NCBI GenBank assembly: GCA_019454045.1
Contig: SKCR01021435.1
Coordinates: forward strand, 1 to 64,000
Length of the DNA: 64,000 bases
Origin: Zanthoxylum bungeanum
Lineage: Eukaryota > Streptophyta > Magnoliopsida > Sapindales > Rutaceae
Reading direction: 5' to 3'
Part shown: positions 44,533 through 55,040 of the stretch, in pieces
Numbering within the stretch: position 1 is the first letter of the stretch
Layout of the letters: every line of letters begins with the position of its first letter
Translations under genes and position numbers: made by a program
The notes under the pieces: generated by a model
Told to the model about the DNA's origin: nothing
The model's database searches: none
What the model saw: the letters and a program-made list of their open reading frames with translations, nothing else

Positions 44533-45853
44533 CACCCCCAAACCTAACATTTTTCTAGTCCTCGAGCAAAACAACAATAAAAAAAATTAAACTAAGCCAC
44601 TTTCCTAGGGATCACGATTGCATTTAGCGTATGCAACAAGCCTTTAAACCCCTAGGTGTCCCTAGTGGACGAGTTGTAGTCTCGTGAGGGTTTACAACAA
44701 TGATACCCATAAATATTTTACAAAAGTAAAAAGGTAGTGAAACTAATGCACACAAAAGCAAAAAGACAAGCGAAAAAAGAATAAAGAAGTTAGTGACTAA
44801 TCAGGTGAAACTTCTACTCCAAGTTACTAGTTGTTTTCTTTCTTTCTAAATTACTGAATAAGTAAATTCTCCAATTATATTTATCATTCTCCATATACAC
44901 AGCCAACAAAATATTAATCAACTCATTTTTGCCCACAACAGTCATAACTGTAGTTGATAAGAGAGTAATATTTTTGTCCTAAAGTTTTATCAGAATTCAC
45001 ACTTTTTTTCCAGCAATGAAATAATTTTTCTGATTTTTCTGAATTTTTTCTTTGATTTTTATCTATTTTTTTTATTTATATACAATACCTTCTGTCTATA
45101 TAGTGAGTGTTGGGTCGGTGACTCCCAAACCAGTTGGCTTTAGGGCACCAGGTGTTAAGATACCCATACGGACTTAATTACTCAGACTTTAGATATATAT
45201 ATATTTTTGCAACATCTTTGATCCATGTAGCGAGCTTTGGGCCAGTGACTCCCAAACCAGTTGGTTTTAGGACACTAGGTGTTAAAACACCCTTACAGAC
45301 TTAATAACTCGGATCTCAGATGTTTTTTTTTTTACTCCATCACTTTCTGAGATGCTTCCTCCATTTAAACTAGAGCACTGAATATTACAAATTTTTCAAT
45401 TATAGCTTATGTCTGTATGTTTCCATGTATGTTGATAATACCTGTCAACTGAGCATATGAAGATCCATTTTAGTCCGTTTTATGGAGAATTTACAAATTA
45501 AATAATTTAAAATGAAATAAACAAAAATTAACTTGTTTCGAAATAGGTTTGAGATACGTCTCAGGAGTGGAAACTCCTTACTCAGCTATCTCTTACCAAT
45601 TTCACCTTTTTTTTAGTCAAAATAAAAACACAAAAACGCAAAGTATTTTTGTAATTTTTGAAAAATTTTCAAATTTTTTGTATTTTTTGAAAAAATTTGA
45701 ACTAAAAATAAAAACAACACACAACTAAAAAAAAGATACTAATCAACTAATTCCCTCCCCCAAACCTAAATGAGACATTGTCCCCCATGTCTTAAACAGT
45801 AGAAAAAGAGTTTAGAAGATAGTATCTGGTTAGCTGAAATTCTACACGAAAAG
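44533..45853 (-). other. E2 3' UTR: conserved motifs, hairpin repeats, polypurine tract
   Basis: In element order after the LOG stop: GGGGGACAATGTC and GTTTGGGGGAGGG (about 45790-45752), two hairpin-bearing direct repeats (about 45305-45215 and 45180-45090), the TTGCATACGC/AATCGTGATCCC block and the CCACTAGGG...CCTCACGAGAC block (about 44700-44605). The polypurine tract GGTTTGGGGGTG abuts the LTR at 44533. No coding is supported. Confidence 0.65.
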
Positions 45854-46507
45854 TTAAAGGTTAAGATCCAGATTAATCTGACGCCTCTTACCACGATCGT
45901 CCTCGGACCAATTTATCTTTGAAAGGATAGGGTCAACTTGTGGTTCATAAGCTAAGAGTTGGTCAATTAGATCCGGAGCAGTTCTGGCAGTAAAGAGTAG
46001 TTCTTTCAAAGGTTTTGACACGAACCCATTTTTTCGAGCATCATCAAGAAACACACAAAGAAAATCATAAAATCCTTCAATGTTGTACCGTCCAAGGGGT
46101 TTCTGGTGTATGTTCAGGTTCGCCCAAGATAACACTGTAAAAATTTCCTCCAATGTACCCAAGCCACCTGGCAAAGCAATAAAAGCATCAGCATGGTTAA
46201 TCATTTCTACCAGTCGTTCAGACATACCTGGCACGATCAGTTCCTCTCCGTTTGATGATCCAATAAGATTTTCCTATGCCAAGGGTTTTGGGATGATTCC
46301 TAAAACGTTACTACCTCATTCCTGTACGGCCTTTGAAACGATCCCCATTAGTCCAAGATTGCCTCCGCCATATACTAAGTGCATATTTCTTGCAGCTAAG
46401 ACTCGACCCAATTATTGTGCTGCCTCTACGTATTGTGGTTTAGTACCAACACTACTACCGCAAAATACATAGATGTTTTCAACTCGTCTTCTTGAAGTGG
46501 CTTCCAT
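45854..46507 (-). pseudogene. LOG-type cytokinin riboside 5'-monophosphate phosphoribohydrolase, full-length retrocopy inside E2
   Basis: An ATG at 46507 opens a 217-codon frame that stays in phase to the stop at 45854, the usual length of plant LOG proteins and without introns. Landmarks: YVFCGSSVGTKPQY (residues 13-26), LVYGGGNLGLMG (44-55), VLGIIPKPL (68-76), MSERLVEM (95-102, with the conserved Arg), [16 protein letters not shown] (106-121, the PGGxGTxxE catalytic signature), [19 protein letters not shown] and ILSKINW. The enzyme releases active cytokinin base from its riboside monophosphate. Stops at codons 32, 64 and 78 (TAA, TGA, TAG) block expression of the whole protein; each could arise by a C-to-T change in CAA, CGA and CAG. 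It is sense with the element, directly after the cysteine-rich ORF. The E1 copy at 9015-9450 is homologous. Confidence 0.92.
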
Positions 46508-46757
46508 GTTTTACTCTGGATGTCTTCAAAAGTGCAATGATGAGTTGAATTTATAATACCTGAAAAGGGTGAGTAAAATAATAGCACTAGTACCTGTCAA
46601 ATGACAATTATTAGTTAAACAGTAAAATGAATCGTGATAATCAAAAAGGTATGGATCCTGTCGGAGAAAATAAAAGAAAACAAAAAAAAAATTACAATTA
46701 TCAGGAAAAGACAAAGAGATATAAAATGTACAAGAAAAGTAGCGGGTTGATTGACGT

Positions 46758-47274
46758 CTATGTGTCAGGGACAAGCTTCCCATCCAATTTTCTTATAAAT
46801 TGGCAAACAGGGTCTTTTTGAGTCAGATTCCCGAGACTTAACAGTTGTCTTTCCTTTTGGAATTGTGCGTATAACACACGAATCTCATGATACACACATC
46901 CACTAGGATGCGTCTCAAGAGTTTTAGATATGTCATCCAAAGACTGCTTAATCAACCCATCCCTAATGAAGTTAATCTTATCTTCGCGGTTATCAGACAC
47001 CATTCCTAAAGAATGACAACGAGTATTACAAAAGATGGGAGCACATTTATAACAAACACACATTCTTTTGGCTCTTCTCTTTTTAGCATAAGTGCTCTTT
47101 CCTAAGCCAGGCAGATGTGAAATAAAAGAGTCAGAAGACTCACCTGCCAATCGGACCCGTGCTTCAATAATCCAACGAATTTCAGTAGGAATACCTTTGA
47201 TCATCAGTAACCTCATCCGTTCTAAACGAGCTTTGTAAACTTTCATCAGAGATTTTTGCGAGAACTTCTTCCAT
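46758..47274 (-). CDS. Extra ORF of E2: basic, cysteine-rich protein of unknown function
   Basis: The open frame 47246-46758 encodes 162 residues. An ATG at 47274 with a good context would start in another frame, so a frameshift near the N-terminus is likely. Residues 55-61 form a basic patch (KKRRAKR) immediately followed by cysteines at 63, 65, 68, 73 and 77. Downstream is an acidic/hydrophobic stretch (NREDKINFIRDGL). The arrangement of a serine-tyrosine-alanine lead-in, Arg/Lys patch, zinc-binding-like cysteines and a following short helix recalls the small nucleic-acid-binding proteins of carlaviruses (Pfam Carla_C4). That is recognition by eye, not a search result. A T-rich tract ending in ACAG (about 47300-47284) could be a splice acceptor upstream. 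It may instead be an element-specific accessory protein. Confidence 0.5.
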
Positions 47275-47412
47275 CGTGAAAGGACTTAATCTGTAAAAAC
47301 TAAACACACAAAATTAAATCACACCAAATCACAATATATACACAAATTGCATGGGCTGCCTCCCTGCGAGCGCTAAGTTTAAAGTCGTCAGCTAGACGTG
47401 ACTTCTCGAGCG

Positions 47413-48290
47413 TTAAGCTGGATCTGAAAGTGTGACACTTTCTTTTTGTCGCTCAAATGATTCTCCCCAGTAGTGCTTAACACGCTTGTTTTTAACCTTG
47501 AAATTTTTGTTGGATTCAGAATCATGTATCTCAATGGCTCTGTCTGGTAAAACCTTGGTGATCATAAATGGACCTGACCACCGTGATTTTGGCTTCCATG
47601 GGAAGAATTTCACCATTGATTTGTTTAACAGTAACTTATGCCCTGGTTCCAGTTGTATGCGCACTAACTTCTCATCATGTCTTTTCCTAGCCTTTTCCTT
47701 GTACAATTTGGCATCCTTAAAAGGCTGTATGTGAAATTCCTCTAATTTGTTGAGTTGGTGGAAATTTTTCTCTTCTGTTGCTTGTAGTGCAAGAATAGGC
47801 TTCTTCAGTACGCAATGCGTTTTATCTTCAGGCTCCACAGGTAATTGACATGCTTTAAGTTTGTCAGTAGATCTTTGTCTTTCATCAGAGTTCTGAATGG
47901 TACTATGTATCACATCAAGTCTGAAACATTCCTCTTTCTCGTCATTCGGCAAATTCATGGCTTTAAAAACATTAAATGTTACTTCTTGGTCCTGTACCCT
48001 CATGGTTAGTTCTCCTTTTTGTACATCAATAATGGTTCGACCTGTAGCCAAGAATGGTCTCCCGAGGATGATTGGCACGTCTGCGTCTTCCTCCATATCA
48101 ATGCCAATAAAATCTACTGGGAAAATGAATTTTTCAACCTTGACCAGCACATCCTCAACTACGCCTCTTGGAAATATGAGCACTCTATCAACAAGTTGTA
48201 GTGGGCATTGTTTCTCCAATCTGTAATTTCCTGAAAATAGAAAAAGACATCAAGTTAACACTAGCACCTAAATCACACAGAGCCTTACCG
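47413..48290 (-). pseudogene. E2 protease fused in frame to integrase C-terminus
   Basis: The protease active site KALCDLGASVNLM lies near 48282-48245. After a frame break near 48215, a 268-codon open frame runs to 47413. Residues 11-60 are the rest of protease (RVLIFPRGVVEDVLVKVEKF, PIILGRPFLATG at 49-60) and about 80-150 are a post-protease spacer. From about 151 the text is the integrase C-terminal domain (FHQLNKLEEF, DAKLYKEKARKRHDEKL, and KSRWSGPFMITKVLP at 211-225, a GPF/Y-type module, then FKVKNKRVKHYWG). RT, RNase H and the integrase core that normally lie between are deleted without breaking the frame. Confidence 0.88.
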
Positions 48291-50090
48291 AAGTCATGTT
48301 ATCCTATGGTGCAAGGAACAGTGAAACTGCCGGGATCTTTCAACTTTGGAGGAAGTTTTCTCTGAATGATGGCGCTGCATTCTTCTGATAACGCTACTGT
48401 CTCATAATCTCCCAATCTCCGCTTTCGTGAAAGAATGTCTTTCATAAATTTGGCATAGCTGGGAATTTGTTCCAACACTTCTGCAAATGGAATGTTGATA
48501 TGCAGCTTTTTGAACACCTCCAAGAATCGAGCAAATTGCTTGTCCAGTTTATTCTTCTGAAGACGCTGAGGAAAAGGTGGAGGTGGAGTGATCTGTTCTT
48601 TTTCCTTTGCTTCTTTTTCCTCCATCTGTTGCTTAGTTTCTTTTGGAATATCTTCAATTGTTGTTGCCTTGATTCCAACATCTTTGTTGATTTCAGTACC
48701 GCTTTTTAACATGATGGAATGACATTGTTCCTTTCCCATATTCCTTGGATTTGGCTCTGTGTTGTTAGGAAGGTTACCTGGCGGTCTGTAACTCTGAGCA
48801 TTGGCCAGTTGTCCAATTTGATTCTCCAGTGCTTTAATAGAAGCATATTGACTTTGAATTAATGTTGCTTAGAATTGAAACATAGCATCATATCTTACCG
48901 CTTGAGAGTCATGTTTTTCTTCTATCTTTTTCAAATGGGTCAACACTTCTGTTATTCCTGATTCATTTGCCTGCTCATGGCCTTTGTTCAGTTGTTGGAA
49001 TCCGGGTGGTGGATTGTTCATTTGCCCTAAATTGTTGCTCTATGCGAGATTGAGATGATTCCTCCACCCTGGGTTGTAGGTGTTTGAATATGGATTGTTC
49101 CCCTGTCTGTTGAAATTGTTGACATAATTCACCGTTTCTTTATATTGGTTGAAAGATTCTGACTCAGGTGCTCCTCCAAATAGTGAACTTGTGGATCCAC
49201 CATTAACTTTCATGTTAAGAGTTTCCAGATTTTTGCAAATCACATCCAGTTTGGAATTCAGTGTTGTGTTGGCTCCAACTTCATAAATTCCTGCAATTCT
49301 TTGAATCATGCTCCTTTCTGTTGGCCACAAGGAGTTTTTATTGGCCATTTCTTCAATTAAGTCCCAGGCTTGGTCTTCTTCTTTTGCCATTAAAGCTCCT
49401 CCAGCAGCAGCAGCATCAATTGTGGTTCTCATTATTCCAAAAGTCCATTGTAGAAGGTTTGGACTTGTAGCCATTTTGTGATCTCATGATGAGGACATTT
49501 TCGGAGTAAATCTTTGAATATTTCCCAAGCTTCGCAAAGGGATTCTGAATCTTGATGCACGAAGGATGTGATGTCATTCCTTAACTTTTCAGTTCTGGCT
49601 GGTGGAAAGTACTTTGCAAGGAATTTGGTGGCTAGAGTGTTCCAAGTTGTGATGGAACCTGCTGGTCACGAATGTAGCCAAGCTTTAGCTCTGTCTTTCA
49701 GGGAATATGGAAAAACCCGCAGTCTCATTGCTTCTTCAACTGCTCGGTTGTAATTGAAAGTACCGCAAACTTCCAGGAAGTTGCTGATGTGGGAATTATG
49801 ATCTTCAGTTGCATTTCCCCCAAACTGTACTGACTGCTGAATCATCTGGATGCATGTTTTGATGTCACATGCATTTGCTGGTAAAGGAGGAAGTACAATA
49901 CAGGAAATGAGTCTGTCAACCACCGGAATGGTTCTGTCTCGAATGGGAATCGGTGGTGTAATGTTCAAAGGTTCAGGTTCCATCTTAATGATTGCTTATT
50001 GGCCCTCTCGCCTTTCCATTCTCAACTGTCTGATGGTTCTTTCAATTTCTGGGTCAAGCGGTCGGAGTTCAAAGCTTCTAGTTCATCTCA
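48291..50090 (-). pseudogene. E2 gag and gag-protease linker
   Basis: Athila-type gag collinear with E1: PLDPEIERTIRQLR near 50060, MEPEPLNITPPIPIRDRTIP (49983 on), NFLEVCGTFNYNRAVEEAM, YSLKDRAKAWLHS (stop at 49666), then 49474-49040 with AWDLIEEMANKNSLWPTE, AGIYEVGANTTLNSKLDVIC and NNPYSNTYNPGWRNHLNL, a QIGQLANAQSYRPPG block near 48800, and the linker FPQRLQKNKLDKQFARFLEV to KLPPKLKDPGSFTVPCTIG ending at 48299. Breaks lie near 49666, 49460, 48960 and 48740. No convincing start codon is in frame with the N-terminal block. Confidence 0.88.
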
Positions 50091-50200
50091 TTGGAGTTTC
50101 TGAGAACCTGAAACACAAGAAAACAAAAACAATAAGTAAAAAGAAAATTAGATACAAGTAAAAGTATCTAACCTCTAAAATAATAGTGAAAGATAATTAA

Positions 50201-50219
50201 GTCCCCGGCAACGGTGCCA
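50201..50219 (-). promoter_or_regulatory. E2 primer binding site (tRNA-Asp type)
   Basis: On the minus strand TGGCACCGTTGCCGGGGAC, one change from the TGGCGCCGTTGCCGGGGA site typical of Athila elements, six bases after the LTR end at 50226. Confidence 0.92.
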
Positions 50220-50225
50220 AAAACT

Positions 50226-52368
50226 TAACCGGCGTAAACACACACGTATAACGCAAGCGCACGTATCATTCAAGTAGTATAAAAATATTGATCCCACGAG
50301 GAATTAATTCCTACTGTTGTTATTAATTATTGATATTATTTATTTACAGGTATCTAATTATAGGGAGAAAAGAATGATTGTTTGATTGGTTGGGTGAATG
50401 TGGTTTTCCTTAATTAAAATAAATAAAATAAACAAAAGAAAATACTAAGGAAAATAACAAAAGACTCAAAGATCTAGGGTTGTGAATCATTCTAATATCT
50501 TTTAAAAGATGAAGTGATTATTTTATGTTGGTGTAATAAATCAGTTTACTAACCTGGAACACGAAATTATGCAAAAGCCTCTGTCGATGGTCAGACACAA
50601 TTACCCAGTATAACCCAATTGAACCATATGTCTATGTCAACCAAATTATCTGGATTCATTAAGTTTAAGTTCCAATTATGGCTACCCCCGCCCGACAGGT
50701 ATATGTCTATCCTGTAAGGAAATCTATTAAAGGGTTATCTATCCTCAAGGAAGATCGTGGGCTATTAAGTCTAAGGCTGAAACCTAAAATTCCTTTGTCA
50801 AGTTTATTTTAGATTTACCACATCAATCTTATTGGTGATAAGACAACAAGAACCATTAAGCTTAAGACTAAATAAGTAAACCTTTAAATTACCCAAACTA
50901 TAAAATAACCCCTTATAAACCGGTGATATTGGATTTCATCACAACCCCAGATAACTGGCTTAGTTACAACATATATTTACGGATAGTAAAAACTTAAATA
51001 AAATAAAAGACATAAAGTAAATGCTGAAAAGTAAATTGCTGAAAAGTAAATGCTGAAATTAAATACTGAAAATTAAATGCTGAAAAGTAAATGTTGAAAG
51101 TAAATTACTGAAAAGTAAATGCTGAAAAGTAAATTGCTGAAAAGTAAATGCTGAAAAGTAAATTTCTGAAAAGTAAATGAAGTAAAAGTACAATAAAAGA
51201 AAATGCTGAGGTAAAAGGATCCACTTTTATTACTTCTATTTTAGATATCTCCCTTAATATAATATATTAACTTTGCATGATAATTACCAACCAGCCATAT
51301 AGGCGGTATCCAGATTAAGTCAAATTAATAATAATTACAACCGATCAATCAGGCGGTATCCAGTTTAGTCAGGTTAAAACCAATTTAAATAATTACCAAC
51401 CGACCAATATGGCGGTATCCTCGTTAAGTCAGGTTTTAACTAGTTTATATATTATAATTAAAGGAGATTAATCTAAATATTAGTAATAAAAGTTTTACCT
51501 TTTACCCCAGCAAAGGGGAGTTACCTCCACATTACTGAAAAGTAAAAACTGAAAATTAAAGAAAGAAAAATATTGTGCGTAAAAGTAAATTGCGGAAAGT
51601 AAAAACTGAAAAGTAAAGAAAAGAAAGTGCGAAAGTGGAAATTAATTACTGAAAGCTGTAAATAAACAAACAATATACAATCTTCTTATTATTCTTAAGG
51701 AATTCCTTAGAAGAAAGTATGAATTTTACAAATGAAATGGCTTGGTATTTATAGGCAAAATTTTGCCTCCATCAAATTCTCCACCAAATCCATTATTAAT
51801 TTCTCCACTAATTACTCCACCAAATCTATTATTAATTGCTCCACTAATTTCTTATCATGTTTGGTGATTATTTGATAATTTTATTATTTATTTATTAATT
51901 TATTTTTTTTGCTTTGAAAATGATTGAAAATGACTTTAATAATTACACATCACACACTTCTGGATAGTTCATCAATTTTGGTCATGAAATCTCCAGAATT
52001 CGACAATAATATGTCTTTCAAAGTTGTATATCTTTGAGTCTTCTTTAATCTGGCACTTGAATCAGCTCAATCCGATATCAGAGTAAAAAGTTATGTCCAA
52101 AATACGACAGATGTGCAAAACTGGAATTTCCAACACTACACTTTGTCAAAATCGCCCTTTCAAGTTTCAAATATCCAAAATTAAAATATCAAGTCCAATA
52201 ATTACCCTTATTTTACCCATATTTCATCCTAAATGATTTCATTGAGACCCGATATTATTTTATCTGCAAAATAAACTAAAACACATCAAAACGTTCATCA
52301 AACCCGAGAAACTAAACAAAATATTAAGTTAAAGGGGCGGTAAATATTGATATATTTTCCGCTCATCA
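50226..52368 (-). repeat. E2 5' LTR (2143 bp)
   Basis: On the minus strand it starts TGATGAGCGGAAAATATATC at 52368 and ends at 50226. The TATA box is at 51754-51746, two CCACCAAATC-type units lie upstream of it (about 51780-51850), and three GGCGGTATCC units are at about 51300-51420. It is collinear with 42334-44532. Confidence 0.95.
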
Positions 52369-52944
52369 GGTACTCCCATTGGTGGTGGAACATGAACAGT
52401 AGATTCTGCGGCTCTCGGCTCTGGGCTTGGTGGCTGCGGCTAGCGGGTAACAAACTGGGCTAGAGCTGCTAGTGACTGTTGTATCTGCTGTAGGCCCGCA
52501 ACTACTGGGTCATTAGGCTGATCCACCATGGCAGCTCTACCTTCCCCACAACACTCTCATGAACAGACTCCACTCTCTGCCCTCTATCTGGCTCAGGGGG
52601 AGGTACTGCTGATCTCTGGTCCAAATCTAAACCTTGAAGCGCCCTTCACGCCAGGGTCTACTCCTGACTCTGGTTCTTCCCTTGGGTGGCATGGATATCT
52701 ATGAAAGTGAGAAAGAAAAGAGAACGATCAGCTACATGTATATGATTCACGATGAGACATAACTCGAGACAAGGTTACTAAAGTAAACAACCACTCATAT
52801 ATAGTAGTACCCCGGGTATACCACATATACAAGCCACTACTACTCTCTTATTGCAGTCACTAACTCCCTAGACTATGCTCTGATACCATTTTTGTAACAT
52901 CCCCAATACAGGAATGTTACTGGCAAGCAACAGATGCCACTGTC
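52369..52944 (-). mobile_element. Element D part 2: gag start, leader, primer site and LTR end
   Basis: Element D gag opens at ATG 52692 (MPPKGRTR... then a stop shortly after) and reaches E2 at 52374. The leader contains a primer site GCTCTGATACCA (52877-52888; TGGTATCAGAGC on the minus strand, tRNA-Met type, as in chromoviruses). Four bases further, TGTAACATCCCC at 52893 is the inner end of D's 5' LTR. Only 52 bases of that LTR precede copia E. Confidence 0.85.
52374..52692 (-). pseudogene. Element D gag N-terminus
   Basis: It starts MPPKGRTR followed by an Arg/Pro/Trp-rich stretch (SRPWREGRFK), then a stop at about codon 22. Further homology in another frame is rich in Pro/Glu/Gln (a VVAGLQQIQQSLAALAQFV stretch near 52490). 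It continues on the other side of E2 at 42328. Confidence 0.7.
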
Positions 52945-55040
52945 TGTTGGAGTTTCTAGAGGTCCCAAGATCAAAACTCAAGCATGAATCATAAGCGAAT
53001 ACAACGATTTAAGTACGGAATACTTACATCGAGCGGTTGAGATGCGATTTGGCAACAAAAAATCTGATTTCTTCACTGGTTTGGGCTTACGTGAGCGTCC
53101 ACTGTCACAGCTCACTGCAGATTCGGTTTGTGCTTATTTTGCTCCATTTTGATCAAGAAAAACGAGCTCCAAGCTTCATCAAAACGTTCCTTGCTCATGG
53201 GTATACTTCCCTTATCACCTTGGCATGATCCCGGAGTGTGCTAGCACTCTTGTTTTGCCACAAAACGCACTGCTTCCCTCCATTTTGTTCACGGCAGTCC
53301 AAGAAAACCAGAACAGAAAATGGCGTGAGAGAGGAAGAGAGGAGAAGAAGAGGAGAGAGTTTGCCTTTTCAATTTCCTTTTTCTCTTTTTGTTTCAAAAA
53401 CGTGAGAGAATAAAATGAAAAGCAAAAAATGAATTGATATCAAATACCAAAAATGAATTTTTTAAGATAAAAAACTCTTCAAAAAACGTGAAAAGTTTTC
53501 CCTCCAAAAGAAAATTCATCATATGCCATCATTACCTCACATTGAGAATAGAGACAATGTATCATCCCTCAAATGTGTCTAGATACATCCATCATCTATT
53601 CGTGTCAAGTAATGAGATATCGCGATGTGATTTGCGGATTCCACCCGTTTCAAAATACGAATGTGTCCGCAAACACTTTCGGGCCCAAATTCGCTAATTC
53701 CGAATTAACTAATTTCCGTCACGCGAGAGAATTAAATAATTACGCCTAGCGGAATTATTATTCACGTCGCTAACGAATTAATTCTAAATTAATTCGCTCG
53801 CCCGAATTAAAATCTAATTTTAATTCCGTGTCGAAATCTAATTTCGTTTAATATATCAAATATATTAATTCCTCGATTAATTCCGAATCAATGTTTCTCT
53901 CTCTTCAATTGATATTTTATCCTAGATAAAGTGTCTCCGAAATTAATCCCAGATTAATTCTCTCTCTCATCATATTAATCCCAGATTAATATAAGTGCGA
54001 GTCATACGTCATCGGTGAATCTTTGGGAAGCGACCATGAGATCCCCGGATATGTTGGCAGTAAATACGGTCGTCGGTTATCCGAATCACGTATACCAAGT
54101 ACTACGTTCTACCGATTTACGAGACAAGGTCGACTCCTAGCAAAGCACCAAGTCTTCCAATTCTCCGGACATATTCTCATAAGAATATTAAGATCTGTAT
54201 CAAGCGTAGTATACGATTGTATTGTGCATATCGGCCCAGTATCGGATAGTCACGTGCTAGGCCTGGGGCTGGATAAGTGTCTGCCCCGTACGAAGCACAT
54301 GTCGGATGTCTGGTAACTAGTCTCTATAATCGGATATACATGACCTGTCATAATATCCCGATGGCCGCGCAGCACTTAAGAGCACTAATACCGTATCCTG
54401 CGTGACATCATCTCCAATATGACTGAAGTGATACTTCCGTCTTGACATCACACCCAATACTCTACGACTCTCTGATAAACCCATAAGTGGTGTACTCAGA
54501 ACCCGTTTAAAGTCCCCTACCACCAAGACCAAAGTCTATCGATTATCGTAAGTATTAGCGATGTAAGTCTCAGGTTAAGACCATACACACCTACCTTGAT
54601 TTCGGCCTCCCATAGACACATAGTCATAATACCAATGGGATTCCGAGGGTTCTATCCAGAGCGAAGCTGTTTCCCGTACCGTCGGTGAAACACGACCTCC
54701 TATCGCACTTGCATAAGTATCCAATACTTATATATATGAGAACTATGCCGTTGTGCCCTCACAACGCGCACAAGTGCAATACTAGCCTATTCCGCATTAT
54801 CGATGTCCAGTCTCGATAATACTACGGCTAGGGATATTTAATGATTAAACCTTCGGGGACTGATACTGTCTCATATCATTCTCAGTCCAGGTACTAATCA
54901 TAGGGACCTCTCTTCATTTATATATCTATGGTGATCTAATCACAAATGATGAGAGTGCAATTTCTTGTCACATAGTTAATTTGCTACAACAACACAATGA
55001 TCTGTGCAAATAGTGACGCTATGGGTCATAATATCCAACA
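52945..55040 (-). repeat. Copia E 3' LTR (2096 bp)
   Basis: On the plus strand it starts TGTTGGAGTTTCTAGAGG and ends ...AATATCCAACA, followed by the polypurine tract complement ATCTCCCACTTGG. It contains the hairpin chain (about 53690-53995). The 87-codon plus frame at 53434 is present unchanged in the second LTR, but this reflects near-identity of the LTRs. Confidence 0.95.

Larger units (their letters stand above)
42334..52368 (-). mobile_element. Element E2: complete Athila-like element with extra ORF and LOG gene
   Basis: 10,035 bp flanked by perfect ggtac duplications (42329-42333 and 52369-52373) within element D gag. 5' LTR 50226-52368, Asp-type primer site 50219-50201, gag 50090-48740, protease 48740-47900, in-frame joined integrase C-terminus to 47413, cysteine-rich ORF 47274-46758, LOG 46507-45854, 3' UTR with polypurine tract at 44533, 3' LTR 42334-44532. 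RT, RNase H and the integrase core are absent, so it was non-autonomous. About 11 differences in the first 180 LTR bases (by eye) suggest an insertion that is not recent. Confidence 0.95.

Noticed and set aside
46080..46472. 130-codon plus-strand frame opposite LOG
   Set aside because: It lies antisense to the LOG gene. Its counterpart at 9271-9501 has the same cause. Codon structure fits LOG on the minus strand.
53434..53697. 87-codon frame identical at 53434 and 61708
   Set aside because: Located in the two near-identical LTRs of copia E, in plus (antisense) orientation.
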